Assembly: GCF_025751495.1 (NCBI RefSeq)
Contig: NZ_JAOWKZ010000002.1
Location: 62,001 to 126,000 of the forward strand
Length of the DNA: 64,000 nucleotides
Origin: Albidovulum litorale
Lineage (GTDB): Bacteria; Pseudomonadota; Alphaproteobacteria; Rhodobacterales; Rhodobacteraceae
Direction of reading: 5' to 3'
The notes under the pieces are model-generated. The model was not told where the DNA came from. It saw only the letters and a program-made list of their open reading frames with translations, and ran no database searches. A program made the translations under genes and the position numbers. This document shows positions 37,536 to 45,607 of this stretch, piece by piece. Within the stretch, counting starts at the first letter, position 1. Every line of letters begins with the position of its first letter.

Positions 37536-38561
37536 TCAGGATTTCCCTTCGGCGTCGTCCCCTTTTGCTGCGCCAAAGAGACCGGCGAGGCCACGGCTGA
37601 CCAGATTTGTGACGCGCGGCTTGGGTAGAGCGGTGAACGGCAAGGGGCGGCAGACCTCGATCGCGGCGACGCCCACGCGGGCCGTGAGTGCGCCGTTGAT
37701 GACCCCCTCACCAAAGCGGCGCGAGAGTTTCGACAGAAGGCCGCCGCCAGCGACGGACTGGATCAGATCGTCGCCCACAGCAACGGCACCGGTCGCGACG
37801 AGATGGGTCAGTACGGTGCGCAACAGCCGCCAGCTGCCGAATGCGCCTGCCCTGCCGCCGTAGATCTCGGCAATCCGTCGGATCATGCGCAGATTGGCGA
37901 TGAGCGCCGCTGCGACATCGGCCAGAGCCAATGGCACGATGGCGGTGACGGTCGCGACCTGCCGCGCCGCGCCTTCGATCTCGGCCCGTGCGGCACGGTC
38001 GAGAGGGATCATGAGTTCGGTTTCGGCCAGTTCCAGAAGCGCGTCGGCGTCGAAGACATCGCCGCGCCGCTCGGCCAGCCGGGACCGGCCCCAGGCGGTC
38101 TCATCTCTACCTGCATAGAGGGCTGCGAGGTTGTCGACGACGCGGCCAGCCGCTGTCATATCCCCCGATCCCGCCGCCCTGACCGCAGCCGCATGGACCC
38201 GGTCGAGCCGCGCCAGCCGCGCATAGGATGCCCATTCGCGCAGGGCGATGAGCAGCGTCGCAAAGACGAAAAGTCCGACAAGCACGGCCGCCGTCCAGCC
38301 CAGCACCGGGTTCGCCGCGAGAAGCCCCTCGACAAAGCGCCAGGCCGCGACCGAGATGATGAAGCCGATAAGGGCCGTCGCCGTCGCCCAGAAGAAGCGG
38401 CCGAGCCGCGATCGCGGGCGCGCGCCGAGCCCGATCACCGCCTGCATCGCCCGCCCCTCGCCCGGCGCGGGGATGACGTCAGGCACCGGCGCCGCGCGGT
38501 CGGGCCCCTCGGCAACCGGCGCGTCCATCTCGATCAGGACCGGCTTTTTCGGTTTCGTCAT
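37536..38561 (-). CDS. YcjF/TIGR01620 family membrane protein (DUF697)
   Basis: 341 residues: a soluble N terminus, two membrane helices (about 56-105), then a helical domain with the DUF697-like GTPase-partner region (VATVTAIVPLALADVAAALIANLRMIRRIAEIYGG). It is encoded 28 bp after YcjX, the same pairing as in E. coli, where both are envelope-stress associated. Molecular role is unknown. Confidence 0.9.
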   Translation of the reverse strand: MTKPKKPVLIEMDAPVAEGPDRAAPVPDVIPAPGEGRAMQAVIGLGARPRSRLGRFFWATATALIGFIISVAAWRFVEGLLAANPVLGWTAAVLVGLFVFATLLIALREWASYARLARLDRVHAAAVRAAGSGDMTAAGRVVDNLAALYAGRDETAWGRSRLAERRGDVFDADALLELAETELMIPLDRAARAEIEGAARQVATVTAIVPLALADVAAALIANLRMIRRIAEIYGGRAGAFGSWRLLRTVLTHLVATGAVAVGDDLIQSVAGGGLLSKLSRRFGEGVINGALTARVGVAAIEVCRPLPFTALPKPRVTNLVSRGLAGLFGAAKGDDAEGKS

Positions 38562-38589
38562 TGCCGGGGCCTCCGTTTCATCTGCATCC

Positions 38590-40002
38590 TCAAAGCCGGT
38601 CCCCGATCAGAAACTCGGCCGCCCGGTCGAGCCGGATATGCGGCGGCCCCTCGCCGGGTTTGAGGCTAAGCCGCGCGGGCGCGAAGCTCATGATCTCGTA
38701 ATCGGCATCAAGCCACCTTTCCGCGCCTTCCCGGGCGGTGGCCAGAAGCGGGCCGGGGGTATCGGGCAACTCGCCGGGATAGAACGCGGCCTCCTTGCCG
38801 GTGATCAGCCGCCCACGCACGCAGTCGAGCGTATCGCCGTTATGGCGCACCGTCTCTTCGACCGTGGCGCGGAGCGCGGCGATCGACATCGCCGCCGTCT
38901 CGGCCCCGGCAAAATCAGCCCGGTCCTTCGCCTCGCGCATGAGCGCGGCGATGATCTGGGTCAGACGCGTGTGCTGCGAATGATGCAGATGATCGGCCTT
39001 CGTTGCGGCAAAGAGGATGCGTTCGACGCGGCGCATACCCAGAAGACCGGTCAGCCAACCAACCCGCCCCGGCCGGAACGCATCGAGAATGGCCGCCATC
39101 GCGCGGCGCATATCCTCGACCGCGCGAGGGCCGGCATGGATCGCGCCCAATGCATCGACCAGGACGACCTGCCGGTCGATCTTGGCGAAATGGTCGCGGA
39201 AGAAGGGTTTCACGACCTTGGCCTTGTAGGCCTCGAACCGCCGTTCCATCTCGCGCCAGAGCGACCCGCGCGGGGTGGTGCCGGGCTTCGGGATCGGCGC
39301 GAAGGTCAGGACGGGCGATCCCGCCAGTTCGCCCGGCAATAGGAACCGGCCCGGCGTGCAGTCGGAATAACCTGCGGCGCGGGCAGCGGTAAGATAGGCG
39401 GCGAAGTGGTCGGCCAAGGCCTTGGCCTGCGGTTCGTCGAGCGGCGCGGCCCCGTCCACATCCGTCAAAGCAGCCAGAAACCCCGCAGCCTCGGCCCGTG
39501 TTCCGATCCGCTCCAGCACCTCCGCCGTCCAGTCCGCGTAGTCGCGGTCCATCAGCGCGAGGTCCAGAAGCCACTCGCCGGGGTAGTCGACGATATCCAG
39601 ATGCAACGTCCTTGGGCCCCGGAAGGTGCCGAACATGCCCCCCTCACGCAGCCGGAACGAGAGGCGCAACTCGCTGACGGCGCGGGTGCTTTCGGGCCAG
39701 CGCGGCTCTGAGCCCGTCAGCGCGGCCAGATGCGCCTCATAGTCAAAGCGCGGCACCGTGTCGTCGGGTTGCGGCTGAAGGAAGGCCGACAGGACACGCC
39801 CCTCCGCCTCCGCTCTCAGCCCCGGCATCCGGCCCCGATCCATGAGATTGGCGACGAGCGAGGTGATAAAGACGGTCTTCCCGGCGCGTGAAAGACCGGT
39901 CACGCCCAGCCGGATCACCGGATCGGAAAACGGCGCGGCCATGCCGCTGCCGATGCCGCCAAGGCCGCGCAACAGGTCATCCGCGATGTCGGTTATGCCC
40001 AA
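38590..40002 (-). CDS. YcjX family P-loop NTPase (DUF463)
   Basis: 470 residues from the TTG at 40002, chosen because it gives the family N terminus (GITDIADDLLRGL) and has a GAGGGG site before it; the frame extends to another TTG at 40068. Walker A is GLSRAGKT (36-43), the G3-like motif is DIVDYPGEWLLDL, and ATKADHLH carries the base-specificity motif. It forms an operon with YcjF and probably DUF2339. It is divergent from truA. Confidence 0.93.
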   Translation of the reverse strand: MGITDIADDLLRGLGGIGSGMAAPFSDPVIRLGVTGLSRAGKTVFITSLVANLMDRGRMPGLRAEAEGRVLSAFLQPQPDDTVPRFDYEAHLAALTGSEPRWPESTRAVSELRLSFRLREGGMFGTFRGPRTLHLDIVDYPGEWLLDLALMDRDYADWTAEVLERIGTRAEAAGFLAALTDVDGAAPLDEPQAKALADHFAAYLTAARAAGYSDCTPGRFLLPGELAGSPVLTFAPIPKPGTTPRGSLWREMERRFEAYKAKVVKPFFRDHFAKIDRQVVLVDALGAIHAGPRAVEDMRRAMAAILDAFRPGRVGWLTGLLGMRRVERILFAATKADHLHHSQHTRLTQIIAALMREAKDRADFAGAETAAMSIAALRATVEETVRHNGDTLDCVRGRLITGKEAAFYPGELPDTPGPLLATAREGAERWLDADYEIMSFAPARLSLKPGEGPPHIRLDRAAEFLIGDRL

Positions 40003-40095
40003 ACTCTGCCCCTCGCTTTCCTCCGAAGATAGGCGCGCGGCGGCGGAGTGTGTAGGGGCGATTGCCAAGGTGCCGCTTGGCAGCTAGGGAAAGCC

Positions 40096-40863
40096 ATGCC
40101 CCGCTACGCGCTGAAAATCGAATACCACGGCGGCCCGTTTGCGGGTTGGCAACGGCAATCTGGCCAGCCGTCCGTACAGGAGGCGGTGGAGACCGCCCTG
40201 CGCAAGCTCGAAGCAGACGCGCCGGGGATTGCGGCGGCGGGGCGGACGGATGCCGGGGTGCATGCGACGGGGCAGGTCGCACATTGCGACCTCGCGAAGG
40301 ACTGGGACCCGTTCCGGCTGTCCGAGGCGCTGAACTGGCACCTGAAGCCCGCACCGGTCTCGATTTTGAAAGCCGCAAGGGTACCGGATGATTTCCACGC
40401 CCGTTTCTCGGCCGTCGAACGGCGCTATCTCTTCCGCCTCATCTCGCGCCGCGCGCCGCTGACGCATGACGCAGGGCTTGCGTGGCGGGTACTCGGCGCA
40501 CTCGATGGGGATGCCATGCGGGCGGGTGCGGCGCATCTGGTTGGTCGGCACGATTTCACGACGTTCCGGTCGACCATGTGCCAGGCGCAAAGCCCGGTGA
40601 AAACGCTGGACGAGATCACGATCACCGAACACGAGATCGCCCACGGGACCGAATACCGCTTTGTCCTTCGCGCCCGGAGCTTCCTGCACAATCAGGTCCG
40701 CTCGATCGTTGGCACATTGGAACGGGTGGGCGCCGGGGCATGGACGCCCGGAGATGTGCGAAGCGCACTCGACGCAAAGGACCGCGCCGCCTGTGGCCCG
40801 GTATGCCCGCCGGACGGGCTCTACCTGACCGGAGTTGGCTATCCGGAAGACCCGTTCGCGTGA
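40096..40863 (+). CDS. truA: tRNA pseudouridine(38-40) synthase
   Basis: 255 residues from the ATG at 40096. The catalytic aspartate is D52 in [24 protein letters not shown] and [13 protein letters not shown] are further TruA signatures. It modifies U38-U40 of the anticodon stem. The start region overlaps the 5' leader of the divergent ycjX gene. Confidence 0.97.
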   Translation: MPRYALKIEYHGGPFAGWQRQSGQPSVQEAVETALRKLEADAPGIAAAGRTDAGVHATGQVAHCDLAKDWDPFRLSEALNWHLKPAPVSILKAARVPDDFHARFSAVERRYLFRLISRRAPLTHDAGLAWRVLGALDGDAMRAGAAHLVGRHDFTTFRSTMCQAQSPVKTLDEITITEHEIAHGTEYRFVLRARSFLHNQVRSIVGTLERVGAGAWTPGDVRSALDAKDRAACGPVCPPDGLYLTGVGYPEDPFA

Positions 40864-40951
40864 GATGAGTGGACGGGTGTGCGTTCTGGACCGGGGTTCC
40901 GTCGAGGCGTAGATTGCCCGCACGGTTTCGGCAGATCTTGCAGAGGGTCCC

Positions 40952-41411
40952 ATGGAACACCAAGCCACGCATGTTACGGGCGGCTGCCTGTGCGGAAACA
41001 TCCGGTACGAAGCCGATGTCTTTTTGCACGATGGTTATATCTGCCATTGCACCATCTGCCAGCGCAGCACCGGCCAGCCTGCCGAAATCACCGTCCTGAT
41101 CAAGGCCGGAACTCAAGTATCTGAAAGAAGAACCAAAATACTATGTGTCCTCGGATACGGGAAAACGCGGGTTCTGCGCGAATTGCGGCTCTCGCATCGT
41201 ATGGCAGGCATTGGCGGCAGAGGATGACTGGCTGACCAATGTCACCGTCGGCAGTCTGGACCGTCCGGCCGAAGCGCGGGTCACGCGGCACATCTACGCC
41301 GACACGCAGCTGCCCTGGTATCATACCTGCGAGGACCTGCCGAAGTTGACGGAGGACGACGCCGACCGGCTGATCGACCTTTTGCGCGCGGAGCTTCGCC
41401 CGGATTTGTAG
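40952..41411 (+). pseudogene. GFA-family gene broken by a frameshift
   Basis: The first frame (from ATG 40952) reads the zinc half GGCLCGNIRYEAD and CHCTICQRSTGQPAE; the second frame, ending at 41411, reads KYYVSSDTGKRGFCANCG and the expected GFA tail. They join near 41105-41115, where skipping one base (or adding two) restores a single GFA protein of about 152 residues. It is either a decayed gene or a sequencing error. It lies next to the duplicated exonuclease fragment. Confidence 0.8.
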
Positions 41412-41423
41412 CGCTGAGCCTTG

Positions 41424-41504
41424 TCAGGCGTTGAGGTCTTTCCGCACATATCCATGCTTTCTCAGCTCCGTCAGGACATCGTCGAAGGTTTTTACCTTTC
41501 TAAC
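41424..41504 (-). pseudogene. displaced 3' end of the PAS/exonuclease gene
   Basis: The last 27 codons read KTFDDVLTELRKHGYVRKDLNA, against ETFGDVLTEVRKHGRLLKDLNA at the end of the gene at 42629. The DNA is about 80% identical over 75 bp, then similarity stops. The upstream reading frame (to 41666) is unrelated. This is a remnant of a homologous gene end, separated from the intact one by 1.2 kb that carries a hydrolase. Confidence 0.75.
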
Positions 41505-41702
41505 GTTTTCCATAACGGTGACCCGTTTGTGTCGGCACAGCGGAAAGACACGTCTGTTGAGCTTACGGCACGTTGTCCGAACAACGCTGCCATTCGGCAT
41601 TCCCTTCAAATGCGTTAGTCTCGGTTCCGAAAGGACGTCCGCGCGGTCAGTGTGGCCCTCGGACAATTTCGACAGGTTGCCGCGGCATTAAGGGAGCCGA
41701 TC

Positions 41703-42548
41703 ATGAAATCCAAATTCGTCGAACTTGATGGCGTTCGTTTTAACTATGGCGAAGGTCGTCCCAACGGACGCAGGCTCGTCTTTCTGCCGGGTTTCCCAAG
41801 ATACTGGAGCGAATATCGTCCTCTGCTCGACAAGCTTGAACCGCACTACCATCTGTTCGCGCTCAGCATGCGCGGACAGGGGTTGTCGCAGCGCTCGCCA
41901 CCCTACACGATCGCGTCCTACATCACAGATACCATCGCCTTTCTGCGCGATGTCATAGGTGGCGGAGCTCTCGGAATTGGGCATTCAGCCGGCGCGTGGT
42001 TCGGCCTCGCCGCGGCAAACGATTTCCCTGATCTGTTCAGTGCATTCGTGTCGATTGACCAACCCCTCAATCCCGAAGATCACGTCATCGCACATGGAAC
42101 GGACACATCGGCCGTCGGGCAAATGTTGGCAGCTTTGCGGGCGGCCAGAGATGTCGACGAGCTGAAAAAGCGGCTGTCCTGTCTGCTGACTTCCAATGGA
42201 CGCAGTTGGGCTGAGGAAATGGATGACCGTGAGATTCTCGAGCGCGCCCACCAACTTTCGAAAATTGACCCGGAAACTTTTGCGCCTTGGGCCAATGGGC
42301 TCGAAAATTGGATCATGGTTGCCGAGCTTCAGCGCTGGCCGGGACAATATAGGGCACCCTTGCTATTCCTCGACGGCGATCCGGACGCGGGCTCCATGCT
42401 TACCGCTGCCGCAGTTCACTACAACCTCTCGCGGTATCCATGGGCGCAACGCGTCGAACTGAAAGGCCATGATCACATTATGGGTCTTCGCTCCGACCCG
42501 GAGCGATCTGTCGCCGAAATCCGCTCGTTTTTCGGTAGTCTTGTTTAA
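41703..42548 (+). CDS. alpha/beta hydrolase
   Basis: 281 residues from the ATG at 41703 with AAGGGAG before it. The nucleophile elbow is GHSAG (S95), the oxyanion region is LPGFPRYWSEY, and the catalytic histidine is likely in ELKGHDHIMG. It resembles haloalkane dehalogenase/epoxide hydrolase-type enzymes in layout; substrate unknown. Base composition is less GC-rich than that of the neighbours and it sits between two copies of a gene end, so it was probably acquired. Confidence 0.88.
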   Translation: MKSKFVELDGVRFNYGEGRPNGRRLVFLPGFPRYWSEYRPLLDKLEPHYHLFALSMRGQGLSQRSPPYTIASYITDTIAFLRDVIGGGALGIGHSAGAWFGLAAANDFPDLFSAFVSIDQPLNPEDHVIAHGTDTSAVGQMLAALRAARDVDELKKRLSCLLTSNGRSWAEEMDDREILERAHQLSKIDPETFAPWANGLENWIMVAELQRWPGQYRAPLLFLDGDPDAGSMLTAAAVHYNLSRYPWAQRVELKGHDHIMGLRSDPERSVAEIRSFFGSLV

Positions 42549-42628
42549 AGTTTCACATCAGGCTGAGCGCGGAAGAAGACGTTGAATAACACCGCCTTGG
42601 TTCGCGACGGCGCATTACCCACCTTACG

Positions 42629-44674
42629 TCAGGCGTTGAGGTCTTTCAGCAGCCGTCCATGCTTTCTGACCTCGGTCAGGACATCGCCGAATGTCTCCAC
42701 CCCTCGCCCCTTCAGCATCGGCAGCAGCTTCAGGAAAGCCTCGGCCGTTGCGATCGTATCGCCGATCGCCGTGTGGCGGGCCTCTTCCGGGATGGTTATG
42801 CCAAGCCGTGAGGACAGCGCGTCGAGCGAGTGGCTTTCGGTTTGCCCGTAGACCACCGCTGACAGAAGAACGGTGTCGAGGATCGGGTGGTCAAAGACGC
42901 GGCCGGTCTCTTTCTCACGCCGCCTGAGGAACGTCATGTCGAATGGTGCGTTGTGGGCGATCAGAACCGCGCCTTCGGTGAATTTGTGGAACCGGGTCAA
43001 TGCTTCAGCGACGTTCGGGGCCCCGGCGACCATGGTGTCTGAAATCCCGTGAACGGCAGTCGCCTTGGGCGGGATCGTCCGGCCCGGGTCGACCAGCATG
43101 TCGAAGACCTCGCCCGGCACCCGCCGCCCGTTCACGAGCCGCAGCCCGGCGATCTGGACAATCTCGTCGCCTTCCTCGGGCAGAAGGCCCGTCGTCTCGG
43201 TATCGAAGACGACGTAGGTCAGGCGGTCGAGTGATGTATTGGCAAGATCGGCGGGCGCCGCCTTAAGCAGAAGGTCGAAATCATAGACGACATGGCGTGC
43301 GATCGGGGCAACCTTGGCTCCGGCGCGGCGGGCCTCGCGGATCGGCAGGCGGATCGCGGCCCGTCCATCCTGCCATTCCGGCCAGCATTCGGTCGCATGC
43401 GCCGCGAGGACAGAGCGCCCCGTCACCTCGCCCGCAGCCGGGTCGATGGGGTCGGCAAGCCATGCCTCAAGGGTCCCGACTGAAAGAGCCTTCCCTTCCC
43501 AACCCAGCGTGACCATCGCGCCTGGACCGTCCTCATTCACCTCAAGCGTCACGGCAGCCACACCGAGCCGCTTCGCGAGGCCCGCGAGAAGCGCGACGAT
43601 CTCGAACCCGTCGCACCGCACAATCAGATCGGCGGCCTCCGACCTGACGATCAGGCCCGCAGCCTCAACCCGCGCCCGGAACCCGTCCAAGAGATCGGCA
43701 GCGCGGGTGGTTGGAAGGACATTCCAGCTGCCCCGCGCCGCGTCGTAGCGGTCGGCGAGGTCGTTGACCGAACCGGCCAGTGTGCCAACCTCTTCGATAA
43801 GTGCGGCGTTCAGCGCCGCCTTGTCTTCGGCCACGTCCATCACGCCGATCACGGTCTGAAGGTTCGCGGCCGGGCGACGGATGCGGTCGAAGATATCCTC
43901 CAGCAACCGGTCGCGGCCGGCATGGGCGGCGAGGTCACCCGTCACGTCCCGAAGCGTCAGCACGTAGCCAGTCGATCCTCCGCGGTCGAGAAGCCGCATC
44001 CGCCCCGAAAGCACCTTTGCACCGTCGCGTGTCGCGACCATGAGGTCGGCCACGGCCTCGGCATCCCCGGCGGCCACCAGCCGCTCATAGGCATGCAGAA
44101 GCGGCGCTTCGCGGAGATGGTCGAAGACCTTGCGGTCAAGGCCCGGGGTGGCGCCGAGAATGTCGCTGGCTGGACCATTGTAAAAGACGAGTTGATGCGT
44201 CCCCGAACAGAGAAGCACACCGGCCGGTACGTCCGACAAAAGCGCCTCCAGACGCGCCTTTTCCTTTTGCAATCGTCCGGTTTCGCGTTCAACCGCATCG
44301 GCAAGCGCGGCCCGCGTTTCGGACAAAGCGTCGGTCAGTGCGGTCGCGGCCGGGCCGAGATCGCCGAGATAGCGGCCGGGAGCGGCGTCGAATGTACCCG
44401 CACTCTCGGCATGGGCCTGCGCCCGCATTCCCGCCGCCAGCCGGTCAAGCGCGCGGCCCACGTTTTCGTCGAAGAGAAACCAGATACCGGCGACGAGACC
44501 AAGGATTGCGAAGCCCGCAACGGTCCCTGCGGTCACGAAGGCTGAAAGCGCGCCGGGATCACCGAATTGCCGGTATCCGAACCAGAGACCGGCCACGACC
44601 GCGCCGACGCCCCCTGCGGCCATCGCGGCGAAGAACAGGAGCAGGCGCTGGCGCAGGCTCAACCGGTCAAGCAT
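42629..44674 (-). CDS. membrane PAS / degenerate-kinase / DnaQ-type 3'-5' exonuclease fusion
   Basis: 681 residues from the ATG at 44674 (AAGGGGCGGGAGG precedes it). Order: two membrane helices (about 10-34, 42-68), a helical linker, a PAS domain (about 145-240), a histidine-kinase-like section whose phospho-acceptor position reads FDRIRRPAANL instead of SHELRTPL, a weak ATPase-like part, then a DEDDh exonuclease from 487 (FDTETTG, HNAPFD, HTAIGD all intact). It overlaps the receiver gene upstream by 8 bp. It belongs to the acetate cluster; activity on nucleic acid is likely, signalling by phosphorylation unlikely. Confidence 0.88.
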   Translation of the reverse strand: MLDRLSLRQRLLLFFAAMAAGGVGAVVAGLWFGYRQFGDPGALSAFVTAGTVAGFAILGLVAGIWFLFDENVGRALDRLAAGMRAQAHAESAGTFDAAPGRYLGDLGPAATALTDALSETRAALADAVERETGRLQKEKARLEALLSDVPAGVLLCSGTHQLVFYNGPASDILGATPGLDRKVFDHLREAPLLHAYERLVAAGDAEAVADLMVATRDGAKVLSGRMRLLDRGGSTGYVLTLRDVTGDLAAHAGRDRLLEDIFDRIRRPAANLQTVIGVMDVAEDKAALNAALIEEVGTLAGSVNDLADRYDAARGSWNVLPTTRAADLLDGFRARVEAAGLIVRSEAADLIVRCDGFEIVALLAGLAKRLGVAAVTLEVNEDGPGAMVTLGWEGKALSVGTLEAWLADPIDPAAGEVTGRSVLAAHATECWPEWQDGRAAIRLPIREARRAGAKVAPIARHVVYDFDLLLKAAPADLANTSLDRLTYVVFDTETTGLLPEEGDEIVQIAGLRLVNGRRVPGEVFDMLVDPGRTIPPKATAVHGISDTMVAGAPNVAEALTRFHKFTEGAVLIAHNAPFDMTFLRRREKETGRVFDHPILDTVLLSAVVYGQTESHSLDALSSRLGITIPEEARHTAIGDTIATAEAFLKLLPMLKGRGVETFGDVLTEVRKHGRLLKDLNA

Positions 44675-45074
44675 CGCCTCCCGCCCCTTCGGCACCGGGT
44701 TCGAGAAGCTTGCGCACCTCGTCGCGGAGTTCCTTGAGCTCGAATGGCTTGGCGATGAACCCGTCCGCGCCGAGCGCCAATCCCTTGCGGCGTTCCATCG
44801 CCGACCCGCGCGCCGTCATCATCAGGATCTTCACGTCTTTAAGTTTCGGGTCCATGCGGACGTTCTGGCAGATCTCATAACCGGAAACTTCGGGCAGCAT
44901 GACATCGAGAAGCACGAGATCGGGCGCGGTGTCGCGGATCTTCGGCAAGGCCTCGGCCCCGTTGGCGATACGGTCATGGGAATACCCCTCGCGCGTCAGA
45001 ACATAGTCGAGCGCCAGGGCGATATTGTCTTCGTCCTCGACGATCAAAACCCGGTGGCGTTTGCCTTTATCCAT
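44667..45074 (-). CDS. stand-alone response regulator receiver (CheY-like)
   Basis: 135 residues, one REC domain: acidic pocket VEDEDN, phospho-acceptor D57 (LLLDVMLP), T in MMTARG and lysine in AKPFELKEL. There is no output domain. It overlaps the genes on both sides by 8 bp, so it is co-translated with the membrane protein upstream and the pseudokinase-exonuclease downstream, which is its obvious partner. Confidence 0.95.
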   Translation of the reverse strand: MDKGKRHRVLIVEDEDNIALALDYVLTREGYSHDRIANGAEALPKIRDTAPDLVLLDVMLPEVSGYEICQNVRMDPKLKDVKILMMTARGSAMERRKGLALGADGFIAKPFELKELRDEVRKLLEPGAEGAGGDA

Positions 45075-45597
45075 TCACACCTCCCCCACAAGCGGCCATG
45101 AAGGCCGCGTCGTTCCGGTCGATCTCCAGCCAGTTGGCACCGGTCAGGTCCTCGGCCGTAGCACCCTCCACACCGGCGTCCGCCCGCCGTCCCCCCGCAC
45201 AATCGAATACAACCGTCAGGGCGTAGGACGGCTTCCAGCGTTCCAGTAGATGAATGCGCGCAAGGCGGTAGTCGGGTCCGGGATCAGCGGGCAGTTCGGC
45301 CTCCGGGCCGCGATCCAGCATCGCCATCCGTGTGGTGACCGGGGCGAGATAGGTCCAAGGCCGCCAGACCTGGCTTTGCGAATTGCGGAACGTGACCACC
45401 GCAGTTTCGGGATAAAGCGCGGCATAGCGATTGGCCCAGCTGTATTCATTCCAGATGGTGAAGCCCAGCATCGCGACCCCGACCGCAGCCGGCATCGTCC
45501 ATTTCGGTACACGCCGCCCGGTCATGTGATTGACGAGCAGGAGCGAGCCGCCAATCGCAAACCCGATGGCAATCATGGAGATGAAATCGATCAGCAT
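45067..45597 (-). CDS. membrane protein of the acetate cluster, unknown function
   Basis: 176 residues with two N-terminal membrane helices (about 3-24, 34-52) and a C-terminal soluble part ending AAFMAACGGG. I recognise no family. It lies 10 bp after the DUF294 gene and overlaps the receiver gene, so it is an operon member. Confidence 0.8.
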   Translation of the reverse strand: MLIDFISMIAIGFAIGGSLLLVNHMTGRRVPKWTMPAAVGVAMLGFTIWNEYSWANRYAALYPETAVVTFRNSQSQVWRPWTYLAPVTTRMAMLDRGPEAELPADPGPDYRLARIHLLERWKPSYALTVVFDCAGGRRADAGVEGATAEDLTGANWLEIDRNDAAFMAACGGGVNG

Positions 45598-45607
45598 GGT
45601 TCGTCCT

